Below are positions 18,414 through 26,418 of a stretch of 61,938 nucleotides of DNA, piece by piece. Within the stretch, counting starts at the first letter, position 1, and every line of letters starts with the position of its first letter. Source of the stretch: Bradyrhizobium glycinis (GTDB lineage Bacteria; Pseudomonadota; Alphaproteobacteria; Rhizobiales; Xanthobacteraceae); the NCBI RefSeq assembly GCF_016031655.1, contig NZ_JACCHQ010000036.1, positions 1 through 61,938 of the forward strand, written 5' to 3'. Under the pieces are notes generated by a model, which was not told where the DNA came from, made no database searches, and saw only the letters and a list, made by a program, of their open reading frames with translations. The translations under genes were made by a program, and so were the position numbers.

Positions 18414-18462
18414 GTCGTCCCGGATCGGCGCGCGCCTTCAGGGCGCGCTTGTCCGGGACGAC
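18414..18462. repeat. short inverted repeat (family F)
   Basis: GTCGTCCCGGA and TCCGGGACGAC arms, with an inner GGCGCGCGCCTTCAGGGCGC core that can also fold. It lies in the spacer between the divergent cyclase and glycosyltransferase genes. Confidence 0.65.
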
Positions 18463-18521
18463 GCGGGGAGAGAGCTTGGCCCACATTGACTCCCCCTTTC
18501 AAGTCGGGGAAAAGCGCCGCC

Positions 18522-20144
18522 GTGACGATCGCTCCCGACACCTCTGCGAAGCAAGCCGGCGCCGAACGCCGTCTCATCCTCATTGCCGCAGCGATCATCG
18601 CCGCGATGACGCTGCTCCGCATCGTCTATGCCTCGGCCATCGAGCTGCGCACCGACGAAGCCTATTACTGGACCTGGTCCAAGGAGGCCGCGCTCAGCTT
18701 CCTCGACCATCCGCCCGGCATCGCGTGGCTGATCCGCTTCGGAACCGCGATCTTCGGCGACACCAATCTCGGCGTCCGCTTCGGCGGCATCGTCGCGATG
18801 CTGGTGACGCAGCTATTGCTCGCCGACATCGTCCGCCGCCTCACCCATGATGCGCGCGCGATCGTGTTCGCGGTGCTGATGCCGGAGGCCGCGCTGTATT
18901 ATGGCCTGTTGATGGCCAAGGTCGCGCCCGATGTCGCGATGATCCCGTTTGCGGTGGCGATGATGTGGTCCTTGGTGCGGCTGGCACAAAGCGGCGACGG
19001 ACGCTGGTGGCTGGCGGCCGGCCTGTTCGCGGGCCTATCGATGCTGGCGAAATTCACCGCGATCATGTTCGCGCCGGCGGTCGCCGCCTTTCTGCTGGTG
19101 CCGGACTGGCGCTGGCGCTGGCTGCGCAGTCCTTACCCCTATCTCGCCGTCCTGGGCGCGATCGCGGTGTTCTCGCCGGTGCTGATCTGGAACGCGCAGC
19201 ACGACTGGGCCTCGTTCCGATTCCAGGGCGTGCGCGCCACCGCCAATTACGGCATCTCGCTGCGTACGATCGGCGATTACATCGGCCTGCAATTCGGTCT
19301 GGTCGGCTTCGTCATGCTGCCGGTGGTGCTGACGGGCCTGGTTCTGACGGCGTGGCGCGGCTATCGCACGCGCGAACCGGTCGCGATCCTTTTGTCGACC
19401 GCGGTGCTGGTGCCGTTCGTCTACTTCTTCTTCAAGTCGCTGACGCTTCGCGTCGGCGACACCTGGCCGATGTTCATGTGGCCGGTGGGTTTTGCCGCCA
19501 CCGCGGTCAACCTCGTCACGATGAGGAAAGAGGGATGGTCCGCCCGAATGCTGAGGTCCTCTCTGTTCTGGGCCAAGACAGCGATCGTCTCGGGCCTCGC
19601 CTTCGTCATCGTCGTGTTCCTCTACTACGTTGCCGCGCCCTGGAATCTGCTCGGCAAGATCGACCCGATCGGCGCCGAGGCCGGCTACGAGCAGGTCGCC
19701 GCGCGGGCGCAAGCGGCCCTCGACGCAACGGGCGCGACCTGGATCGCAACCACGGACTATCGCACCTACGCCATGATGCGCTGGCTGTTCCGGGGCCGCG
19801 TGCCGGTGATCGAGATCAACGAGCGTGGCCGTTTCCAGGATTTCCGCGATCCCGGCATGGACCGGATCAAGGGTCATGCCGGCATCTATGTCGGGCGCGA
19901 GCCGGACAACCGCGCATCGCTGTGGGAGCACATTCCGGCGCAGCGCGAGCAACTCGCCACGGTCGAACGCCGCTGGCGCGGCGTCGTGATGGACACTTAT
20001 GCGATCGAAAAGCTCACCGGCTGGACCCCGCAGCTCTCGCCGCCAAAGGACTCGCCGCTGTTCCAGTGGAAGGTGCTGGCGGATGCCGGCGGGCGCTTGC
20101 GCTCTCCCGCCAGGCCCCTCCATGAGCCTGGAGCGGGAGAGTAA
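18522..20144 (+). CDS. GT39-type membrane glycosyltransferase
   Basis: About 540 residues with roughly ten hydrophobic segments. The N-terminal ELRTDEAYYWTWSKE motif and SFLDHPPGIAWLIR are the DE/HPP signatures of GT39/PMT-2 (ArnT-like) transferases that use polyprenyl-phosphate sugars at the periplasmic face. The C-terminal soluble part (VAARAQAALDATGATWIATT onward) may bind acceptor. I choose the GTG at 18522, preceded by GGGGA, because the upstream frame runs through a palindromic repeat. It is convergent with threonine synthase (8-base gap). Acceptor, lipid or protein, is unknown. Confidence 0.88.
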   Translation: MTIAPDTSAKQAGAERRLILIAAAIIAAMTLLRIVYASAIELRTDEAYYWTWSKEAALSFLDHPPGIAWLIRFGTAIFGDTNLGVRFGGIVAMLVTQLLLADIVRRLTHDARAIVFAVLMPEAALYYGLLMAKVAPDVAMIPFAVAMMWSLVRLAQSGDGRWWLAAGLFAGLSMLAKFTAIMFAPAVAAFLLVPDWRWRWLRSPYPYLAVLGAIAVFSPVLIWNAQHDWASFRFQGVRATANYGISLRTIGDYIGLQFGLVGFVMLPVVLTGLVLTAWRGYRTREPVAILLSTAVLVPFVYFFFKSLTLRVGDTWPMFMWPVGFAATAVNLVTMRKEGWSARMLRSSLFWAKTAIVSGLAFVIVVFLYYVAAPWNLLGKIDPIGAEAGYEQVAARAQAALDATGATWIATTDYRTYAMMRWLFRGRVPVIEINERGRFQDFRDPGMDRIKGHAGIYVGREPDNRASLWEHIPAQREQLATVERRWRGVVMDTYAIEKLTGWTPQLSPPKDSPLFQWKVLADAGGRLRSPARPLHEPGAGE

Positions 20145-20152
20145 GCGCGGCC

Positions 20153-21280
20153 CTACTGCACGAGATCGGCGACGGTGATTGCGGCCTTGAGGCCGGTGCC
20201 GGTGAGAACCGCGACCGTGGTCTCGTTCGCCGTGATGGCGCCGGTTGCAGCGAGCTTGTCGAGCGCCGCAGCCGCGCTGGCGCTGGTCGGCTCGGCGAAC
20301 AGGCCCTGGCGCGCAAGGCGGCGCAGGGCGGCGACGATCTCGTCCTCGGTGAGCGCGATGGTGCCGCCGCCGCTCTCGCGCAGGGCGGCGATGATCTCAC
20401 GCAGGCGGAGGGGAGTCTTGATGGCGGTGCCTTCGGCGATGGTCTTGCTCACCTCGCGCGCGACTGGCGTATCGACACCGGCCTTGAAGCTCGCATCGAT
20501 CGGCGAGCAATTGAGCGGCTGCGCCGCGAACAGGCGCGGCAGCTTTGCGATCTGCCCGGCCTTCAACAGCTCGCGGAAACCGAAGGCGCAACCCAGCAGA
20601 CTGCTGCCGGCACCGACGGGAACGATGACGTTGTCGGGCGCGCGGAAGCCGAGATCTTCCCAGATCTCGTAGGCCAACGATTTGGTGCCTTCGAGGAAGA
20701 ACGGCTGCCAATTGTGGCTGGCGTAGAAGGTCTGGCTCGACTGCCGGATGGCCTCGGCTTCGGATTCCTCGCGCGGGCCCTCCACGAGCTGCACGGTTGC
20801 GCCGTAGGCGCGCACCTGCGCGATCTTGGCCGGCGACGTCGAGGCCGGCGCCAGAATCTTGACGCGCATGCGGCCGGCCGCACCCAGCCCCGCCATCGAC
20901 GAGCCGCCGTTGCCGGAGGAATCCTCCAGAATGGCAGAGATACCGATCTGTCGCAGGAACGACAGCATCACCGCCGAGCCACGGTCCTTGAAGCTGCCGG
21001 TCGGGTTGAACCATTCGAGCTTGAACAGCGGGCGCAGCGCGCCCCATTCCTGCTGGACCAGCGGCGTGCAGCCCTCGCCGAGCGTGATCGGCTTCGCGAT
21101 CTCGACCGGCAGCGCCGCCCGGTAGCGCCAAAGCGACCGCGTCCGGCCATCGATGTCCTCGCGCGAGATGCCGGCTCCCGGCGTCACCAGCAGCGGCGTG
21201 CGCTCGTCCGAGCACCAGCGCGGCTGGTCCAGGGGATAGAGCTTTCCGTTACTGGGATCGATGTAGCTGGCGGCGGGCAT
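20153..21280 (-). CDS. thrC: threonine synthase, PLP-dependent
   Basis: A 375-residue fold-type II PLP enzyme converting O-phosphohomoserine to threonine. The PLP lysine is Lys98 in FNPTGSFKDRG, and the phosphate-binding loop is SSGNGGSSMAG. The active-site cap GEGCTPLV precedes it. A conserved C-terminal TGTGLKAA closes the fold. The N-terminal 60 residues with SYIDPSNGKLYPLDQPRW suit the long archaeal/actinobacterial class. A related PLP lyase cannot be excluded because neighbours are not threonine-biosynthesis genes. Single gene, convergent with the glycosyltransferase and divergent from the URC cluster. Confidence 0.85.
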   Translation of the reverse strand: MPAASYIDPSNGKLYPLDQPRWCSDERTPLLVTPGAGISREDIDGRTRSLWRYRAALPVEIAKPITLGEGCTPLVQQEWGALRPLFKLEWFNPTGSFKDRGSAVMLSFLRQIGISAILEDSSGNGGSSMAGLGAAGRMRVKILAPASTSPAKIAQVRAYGATVQLVEGPREESEAEAIRQSSQTFYASHNWQPFFLEGTKSLAYEIWEDLGFRAPDNVIVPVGAGSSLLGCAFGFRELLKAGQIAKLPRLFAAQPLNCSPIDASFKAGVDTPVAREVSKTIAEGTAIKTPLRLREIIAALRESGGGTIALTEDEIVAALRRLARQGLFAEPTSASAAAALDKLAATGAITANETTVAVLTGTGLKAAITVADLVQ

Positions 21281-21498
21281 GGCAGTCTCCAGGGGCAGGG
21301 GCAGCGCAGTGCGCCGAACTTGAAGCCCGCCGCACGCAGCAACAACTCCTTGAAAACACGAAAAATGAAACTATTTCAATTCCTTAAACTGGCCTCACGG
21401 GCAAGGCGGCAAGCGGGATGAGCGTGCCGGCAGGCCCGATGGCCGTCTCCATGACGGGAATTTGGCCGCGAACGGCCCCTGCGCCCTGCCACGATTAA

Positions 21499-21526
21499 CT
21501 TGTCTGTCGTCGCCGGCCGCTACAAT
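21499..21526 (+). promoter_or_regulatory. sigma70-type promoter for the URC operon
   Basis: CTTGTC at 21499-21504, a 16-base spacer, then TACAAT at 21521-21526. Predicted transcription start near 21533 gives a leader of about 85 bases. The rest of the 337-base gap from 21281 shows no other gene. Confidence 0.6.
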
Positions 21527-21538
21527 ATGTTGGATTGA

Positions 21539-21615
21539 GCTTGCGCCGCCGGTTCGGCGCCGCAAGCGAGCCAGGCCCGTCCAAGCGGCGGGCCGTTGGC
21601 TTTTTGGGAGCCTGG
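21539..21615 (+). promoter_or_regulatory. two-hairpin leader with terminator-like element before URC1
   Basis: First hairpin: GCTTGCG at 21539 pairs with CGCAAGC ending 21567. Second: AGCCAGGCCCG from 21570 pairs with CGGGCC and TGGCT ending 21601, followed by TTTT, the layout of an intrinsic terminator. CCAGGC (21571-21576) can alternatively pair with GCCTGG (21610-21615) around the ribosome-binding site. The ATG follows at 21618. Suggests attenuation or translational control; ligand unknown. Confidence 0.55.
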
Positions 21616-21617
21616 AC

Positions 21618-22874
21618 ATGAGCCGTGCCAACCGTACCGACCACATCCGCCTGACCTCCCATCCGGAGCCGGGCCGGAAGGCCGCCTTTCCCATTCATTG
21701 GGGCGCCACTGATGCGCGCGCCCGCGGGCCGGTCATCGGCACGGTGTCGCGCGCCGGGGACCGCAACGTGATCGGCAGCCATGGCGGGTCCTACGCGATG
21801 TACCGCGCGCTCGCGGTCTCCGCCGGCGCGCTCGACCCGATCAGGCGCCCCGACCTCACCAACACATTTCCGGCCGCGACCATCGGTCCGTTCCCGCAAT
21901 GGACCGATCCCACCAAGATCGTCGCGCTCGATCCCTGGGGGCATCTGGTCGCCGAGAATTTTCGCCAGGAGATCGCGGAAGGTGTCGACATCCGCCCGAG
22001 CATCGCGGTGACGCGGGCGCGGCTCGACCTGCCGGAGATCCGCGATGCGCTTGCCGCCAAGCGGCTGCGTGCCGACGGCGAGGTCGTGCACGCCAATGGC
22101 AGCGTCTCGGTGGTGAAGATCGCGATCGATCCGGTGTGGTATCTGCCGGGCCTTGCGGCGCGCTTCGGCACCGGCGAGACCGAGCTGCGGCGCACGCTGT
22201 TCGAGCAGACCGCCGGCATGTTCCCGGAGCTGGTGACGCGCCCGGACATGAAGGTGTTCCTGCCGCCGATCGGCGGCACCACGGTGTATCTGTTCGGCGA
22301 CCTGACGAAATTGCCGGATCATCGCACCAGGATCACCTGCCGCGTGCATGACGAGTGCAACGGCTCCGACGTGTTCGGCTCCGACATCTGCACCTGCCGC
22401 CCCTATCTGATCCACGGCATCGAGGAATCCGCGCGCGGCGCACAGGAGGGCGGGCTCGGGCTCGTCGTCTACAACCGCAAAGAGGGCCGCGCGCTCGGCG
22501 AGGTCACCAAATTCCTGGTCTACAATGCGCGCAAGCGGCAGGAGGACGGCGATGCGGCCGCCGCCTATTTCGAGCGCACCGAGTGCGTGGCCGGCGTCCA
22601 GGATGCGCGCTTCCAGCAATTGATGCCGGATACGATCCACTGGCTCGGCCTCAAGCGCATCGATCGCTTCCTGTCGATGAGCGACATGAAATACGACGCG
22701 CTGACCTCGCAAGGCATCGACATCGTCGAGCGCGTGCCGATCCCGCTGGAGCTGATTCCGGCCGATGCCCATGTCGAGATCGCCGCGAAGAAGGCCGCCG
22801 GCTATTACTCCACCGACATCGCGCCGGAGCAGTCCGTGGACGGCGTCATCGGGCGTTCGCTGGAAAAATACTGA
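21618..22874 (+). CDS. GTP cyclohydrolase II-like protein, URC1 type
   Basis: A 418-residue protein. The C-terminal half has a GTP cyclohydrolase II fold: zinc site C247-x10-C258-x-C260 (HDECNGSDVFGSDICTC), the Asp329/Arg331 catalytic pair (QDAR) and a closing GIDIVERVPI. The standard GRGIGL is changed to GRALGE. An N-terminal part of about 230 residues is absent from RibA. Fungal Urc1 has this design and acts in uracil catabolism, apparently not in riboflavin synthesis. The next two genes are the URC4 and URC6 partners. Start ATG has GGGAG 7 bases upstream. The exact reaction is not established. Confidence 0.88.
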   Translation: MSRANRTDHIRLTSHPEPGRKAAFPIHWGATDARARGPVIGTVSRAGDRNVIGSHGGSYAMYRALAVSAGALDPIRRPDLTNTFPAATIGPFPQWTDPTKIVALDPWGHLVAENFRQEIAEGVDIRPSIAVTRARLDLPEIRDALAAKRLRADGEVVHANGSVSVVKIAIDPVWYLPGLAARFGTGETELRRTLFEQTAGMFPELVTRPDMKVFLPPIGGTTVYLFGDLTKLPDHRTRITCRVHDECNGSDVFGSDICTCRPYLIHGIEESARGAQEGGLGLVVYNRKEGRALGEVTKFLVYNARKRQEDGDAAAAYFERTECVAGVQDARFQQLMPDTIHWLGLKRIDRFLSMSDMKYDALTSQGIDIVERVPIPLELIPADAHVEIAAKKAAGYYSTDIAPEQSVDGVIGRSLEKY

Positions 22875-22879
22875 TCGCG

Positions 22880-24118
22880 ATGGCGGACGCTTTGGAATCG
22901 CAGGCGCGCGCGCTGCTCACCGCAAAGGCGGTTCGCGCGCGCGCCGGGCAGATGCTCGAGCTCGGCCTCGCCGGCGGGCTCACTCATTTCACTGTCGATC
23001 TCGACCGCATGGATGGCGTCGCGGAGGCCGTGCTCGCGGTCACGCGTAAAGCCTATCCGACGCTCGACATTCCCTTTCATGCGCGCTGGCGGCACTTCGT
23101 GCTCGGCGGCGTCGACCGCTGGGCCCGGCTTGCCGATGCTGGGTCCTGGCCGGATCGCGCGGCGCGGGCGCGCGCCGAGTTCGACCTCGCCATCGTCAGC
23201 GTGCTGCTCGATGCCGGTGCCGGCGCAGCCTGGCGCTATCGCGACGCCGTGACGGGAGCAGATGTCGGCCGATCGGAAGCGCTTGCGATCGCGAGCCTCG
23301 ACATGTTCGCGAGCGGGCTGTTTTCGCGCGATGCGCGTGCGCCGCTCAGGGCCGATGCGGAGGTGCTTGAAAGACTGCCTCTTGCCTCACTTACTTCCGC
23401 CTTTCAGGTGACCGGCGCCAATCCGCTGCTCGGCCTGGAGGGACGCGCCGACCTGCTGCGGCGTCTGGGCAGGCAGGTCTCGGAGCGTGCGGACGTGTTC
23501 GGCCTCCACGATACGCCGCGGCCGGGCGGGCTGTTCGATCATATCGCGGCGCAGGCGATCGGCGGCACTGTTGCTGCGCCCGCAATCCTGTCCGCGGTGC
23601 TGAACCAGCTCGGGCCGATCTGGCCGTCGCGGCTCGCGCTCGCGGGCGTCCCGCTCGGCGATTGCTGGCGGCATCCTGCGATCAAGGCGGACGATGGCAC
23701 GGCAGGCCTCGTGCCGCTGCACAAGCTGTCGCAATGGCTGAGCTACTCGCTGATCGAGCCGCTGCAGCGCGCCGGCCTCGAAGTGACCGACATCGACGGG
23801 CTGACCGGCCTTGCCGAATATCGCAATGGCGGCCTTTTCGTTGACCATGAGGTGCTGCGCCTGCGCGATGCCGCGGACGCCGCACGCGAGCATGAAGTGG
23901 ATTCGCTGCTCGTCGTGGAGTGGCGCGCGCTCACCGTCGCATTGCTCGACAGATTGGCGGAGCACATTCGTAGTAAGCTCGGCCGCACGCCGGAGACACT
24001 GCCGCTCGCCAGCATTCTCGAAGGCGGCACCTGGGCGGCCGGCCGGGCCATCGCATTTACACGCCGTCCCGACGGCTCGCCGCCGCTCAAGGTCATCAGC
24101 GACGGCACGGTGTTCTAA
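22880..24118 (+). CDS. DUF1688 protein, URC4/urg3 family
   Basis: A 412-residue DUF1688 protein, related to fungal Urc4, which is required for growth on uracil but has no defined chemistry. Recognised by its overall pattern: GLAGGLTHFTVDLDRMD near the N-terminus, IPFHARWRHFVLGGVDRW, SFDIA-like FDLAIVSVLLDAGAG, and KLSQWLSYSLIEPLQRAG plus LPEYRNGG-like LAEYRNGGLFVDHEV in the C-terminal half. No nucleotide-binding loop is evident. The ATG lies five bases after the URC1 stop, so the two are co-translated. It should act with URC1 on a uracil-derived nucleotide; that is inferred from the gene set. Confidence 0.9.
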   Translation: MADALESQARALLTAKAVRARAGQMLELGLAGGLTHFTVDLDRMDGVAEAVLAVTRKAYPTLDIPFHARWRHFVLGGVDRWARLADAGSWPDRAARARAEFDLAIVSVLLDAGAGAAWRYRDAVTGADVGRSEALAIASLDMFASGLFSRDARAPLRADAEVLERLPLASLTSAFQVTGANPLLGLEGRADLLRRLGRQVSERADVFGLHDTPRPGGLFDHIAAQAIGGTVAAPAILSAVLNQLGPIWPSRLALAGVPLGDCWRHPAIKADDGTAGLVPLHKLSQWLSYSLIEPLQRAGLEVTDIDGLTGLAEYRNGGLFVDHEVLRLRDAADAAREHEVDSLLVVEWRALTVALLDRLAEHIRSKLGRTPETLPLASILEGGTWAAGRAIAFTRRPDGSPPLKVISDGTVF

Positions 24119-24263
24119 CCCTCTCCCCCTGTGGGAGAGGGTGGCTTCGCGAAAGCGAAGCCGGGTGAGGGGTTGTCTCCGCGGACACATCTCTCGCCTG
24201 AATTCGTGGAGACAACCCCTCATCCGGCGCTTCGCGCCACCTTCTCCCACAAGGGGAGAAGGA
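24119..24263. repeat. dispersed intergenic repeat (family B) inside the URC operon
   Basis: CCCTCTCCCCCTGTGGGAGA and GGGTG at the left, TTCTCCCACAAGGGGAGAAG at the right, with complementary GGTGAGGGGTTGTCTCC and GGAGACAACCCCTCATCC arms between. It fills nearly the whole URC4-upp spacer. Confidence 0.8.
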
Positions 24264-24276
24264 AGAAAGGCAGATC

Positions 24277-24906
24277 ATGGAAGGCGTCACGATCGTCGAT
24301 CATCCGCTGGTGCAGCACAAGCTGACGCTGGTGCGGGACAAGTCCATCTCGACCAAGTCGTTCCGCGAGCTGATCAAGGAGATCGGCATGCTTTTGTGCT
24401 ACGAGGTGACGCGCGACCTGCCGCTCACCGACACCGTGATCGAGACGCCGCTGGCGACGATGCACTCGGCCAAGATCGCCGGCAAGAAGCTGGTGTTCGT
24501 GCCGATGCTGCGCGCCGGCACCACCTTCGTCGATGGCATGATGGACCTGGTGCCGACTGCGCGCGTCGCACATATCGGCCTCTACCGCCAGCCGCACAGC
24601 TTTGCCGCGGTGGAGTACTTCTTCAAATCGCCCTCCGATCTCAGCGAGCGCCTCGCCATCGTGGTGACGCCCGTGGTCGCCACCGCCAACACCGCTGTCG
24701 CTGCCGTCGACCGGCTGAAGGAGCGCGGTGCCAGGGACATCCGCCTTGCCTGCCTGATCGCAGCCCCGCAAGGGCTCGAGCGGCTGCGCGGGTTGCATCC
24801 GGACGTGCCGATCTGGACTGCGGCGGTCGATGAAGGGCTCGACGAGAACGGCTTCATCCTGCCGGGCCTCGGCGATGCCGGTGACCGCGCCTACGGAACG
24901 CGGTAA
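24277..24906 (+). CDS. upp: uracil phosphoribosyltransferase-like protein, URC6 type
   Basis: A 209-residue protein aligning end to end with Upp, which makes UMP from uracil and PRPP. The uracil-binding C-terminus is intact (FILPGLGDAGDRAYGT), as are VPMLRAG and DERL-like SERLAIVV. The PRPP loop DPMLATGGS is replaced by TPVVATANT (residues 131-139), and GLYRNE by GLYRQP. It may therefore be slow, use another donor, or bind without catalysis. Third member of the URC set; fungal Urc6 is a Upp. GAAGG and GGAAGAAAGG provide the RBS. A housekeeping upp may exist elsewhere in the genome. Confidence 0.85.
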   Translation: MEGVTIVDHPLVQHKLTLVRDKSISTKSFRELIKEIGMLLCYEVTRDLPLTDTVIETPLATMHSAKIAGKKLVFVPMLRAGTTFVDGMMDLVPTARVAHIGLYRQPHSFAAVEYFFKSPSDLSERLAIVVTPVVATANTAVAAVDRLKERGARDIRLACLIAAPQGLERLRGLHPDVPIWTAAVDEGLDENGFILPGLGDAGDRAYGTR

Positions 24907-24973
24907 GTGCTGCGCGCGTTTTAGGAACAGCTTCGACCGCGCAAGGTTCTCCTGCTCTAACATGGAGAGCACG

Positions 24974-25186
24974 ATGACCTATCAGGATGACGACCGCAGG
25001 GCCGACAGAGCGCGCCGCAACAGCCCGGTCGGCTGGGCAATCGGCGCGATCTTCGTGATCGCCGTGGTCGCGGCGGTCTTCTTCTACAATGGACGAGAGG
25101 TCGGTCCCCAAACCACGACCTCAAATCCGAACACGGCGCCGAACGTCACCACCGGATCAAATCCGCCCACTACGCCGGCAAAGTGA
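24974..25186 (+). CDS. small single-span membrane protein (70 aa)
   Basis: MTYQDDDRRADRARRNSPVG, one TM helix (WAIGAIFVIAVVAAVFFY, residues about 21-38) and a Thr/Asn/Pro-rich periplasmic tail ending NPPTTPAK. ATG at 24974 has GGAG six bases upstream; an ATG four codons earlier is possible. Similar short proteins are common in Bradyrhizobium; no function is known. It could be in the URC transcript (67-base gap) but nothing ties it to that pathway. Confidence 0.75.
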   Translation: MTYQDDDRRADRARRNSPVGWAIGAIFVIAVVAAVFFYNGREVGPQTTTSNPNTAPNVTTGSNPPTTPAK

Positions 25187-25193
25187 CGGGCCA

Positions 25194-25297
25194 GAGCATG
25201 ATCCGGAGAAAGTGCGTAGCGGTTTTCCGAAAAGATCACGCTCAAACAAAAACCTAAAGCGCGATGACGATTTTTCCTGTTCGCATCGCGCTTTAGG
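25194..25297. repeat. dispersed repeat (family D) plus adjacent palindrome
   Basis: GAGCATGATCCGGAGAAAGT, AGCGGTTTTCCGAAAAGATC and ACGCTCAAAC, then a second palindrome with CCTAAAGCGCGATG (25253) and CATCGCGCTTTAGG (ending 25297). The latter could serve as a terminator for either flanking gene. Confidence 0.75.
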
Positions 25298-25305
25298 GTA
25301 GGCCG

Positions 25306-26415
25306 TCACACCTTCCCGCTGCCGCAAATGCCCTTCAGCGCCTGCCATTCCTTGTCGGTCAGCAGCGGCGGGCCGCTGGCGGGCCGGTCCTCCGTCGTCA
25401 TGCGCGCGAGACGGTCCTCGGTCAGCGGATGGCTGGCGAGGATATTTGTCAGGCCAGAGCCGCCTTCCTTGCCGGTGATGCGGAACATCAGTTGGGCCGC
25501 GGGCTTCGGCGAACGGCCGAGCGCATGCATGATCTCGATCGCGAAAGTGTCGGCGCCGGTCTCCGCTTCGCGCGAATAGGACGCTTCGACCAGGCTGCGC
25601 GAGGCGAAGATCACGGCCGAAGAGCCGGTGACGTCGCCGAACAGCAGGCCGATCAGGAACGAGGTGCCGCCGTTGTAGATCAGGCCGCGCATGTTGTCGT
25701 GATGCTTGAGATGGCCGAGCTCGTGGGCGAGGATGCCGGCAAGCTCGTCGGGACTCTCGGCCTTGTCGAGCAGCCCCTTCAGCACGAACACCTTGCCGCC
25801 GGGCAGCGCGAAGGCATTTGGCACCGAGGTCGGCAGCACGCCGGCCGTCATGGTGTCGTCGAGGCCGGCCGCATCGCGCAGCCGGTTGACGAGCTTCGTG
25901 AACGCGGCCTTGCCCGCGGGGTCTTCGCACACGCTGCGGCCGAAGATGGTCTTCATCTGGACCTCGGCCGCGTCGCCGATGCGCCGTTCGACAGGCTTCG
26001 GCACCAGCGGCGCGAGCCGGTCGGCGGCGAGCGGCACGCCGAAGAGGACGACGCAGACGATGGAGACGGCGGCGGCAACCGACCAGCCCACGATCTTCGC
26101 GACACCGCTGCGCGTCGTCCGGTGCTCGTCGAGACGCGTGCAGCGGGCGGCCACCTCCGCGGCGAGCGCCGCATCGCGGATCTCGAGCCGAGCCAGAGGC
26201 GGTGCGGACGTCGCAGCCAGGCGCAGGATTCCGGGGGGACTGTCGGCGCGGCGAAGGTCGGCATAGGCCCAGCGAACGGGCGTTGCGCCGTCCTCGGCGA
26301 TCTCGAGTACATCGCCGAGGGTCAGCGTCACTTGCCGTCTGCGGCTCGACACGCCGTCGAAGAAGATGGTCGGCTTGGCCGACTGCGCCAGGGTCTCGGC
26401 AAACACGTCACTCAC
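25306..26415 (-). CDS. M48 family zinc metallopeptidase, membrane-anchored
   Basis: A 369-residue M48 peptidase. Residues 1-100 form a non-peptidase domain; one TM helix follows (VGWSVAAAVSIVCVVLFGVP, about 109-128); the peptidase domain has HELGH at 231-235 and the third zinc ligand region EASYSREAETGADTFA. The NAFALPGGKVFVLKGLL segment is typical of the family. It lies 3 bases after the stop of a DUF898 membrane protein gene, so the two are one operon. Probably cleaves membrane or periplasmic proteins in envelope quality control. Related DUF898/M48 pairs occur in other proteobacteria. Confidence 0.92.
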   Translation of the reverse strand: MSDVFAETLAQSAKPTIFFDGVSSRRRQVTLTLGDVLEIAEDGATPVRWAYADLRRADSPPGILRLAATSAPPLARLEIRDAALAAEVAARCTRLDEHRTTRSGVAKIVGWSVAAAVSIVCVVLFGVPLAADRLAPLVPKPVERRIGDAAEVQMKTIFGRSVCEDPAGKAAFTKLVNRLRDAAGLDDTMTAGVLPTSVPNAFALPGGKVFVLKGLLDKAESPDELAGILAHELGHLKHHDNMRGLIYNGGTSFLIGLLFGDVTGSSAVIFASRSLVEASYSREAETGADTFAIEIMHALGRSPKPAAQLMFRITGKEGGSGLTNILASHPLTEDRLARMTTEDRPASGPPLLTDKEWQALKGICGSGKV

Positions 26416-26418
26416 AGC

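Noticed and set aside
21618..22874. Riboflavin-synthesis gene ribA
   Set aside because: Altered GRGIGL motif, long N-terminal extension and linkage to DUF1688 and Upp indicate the URC1 branch; no riboflavin genes or FMN riboswitch are nearby.
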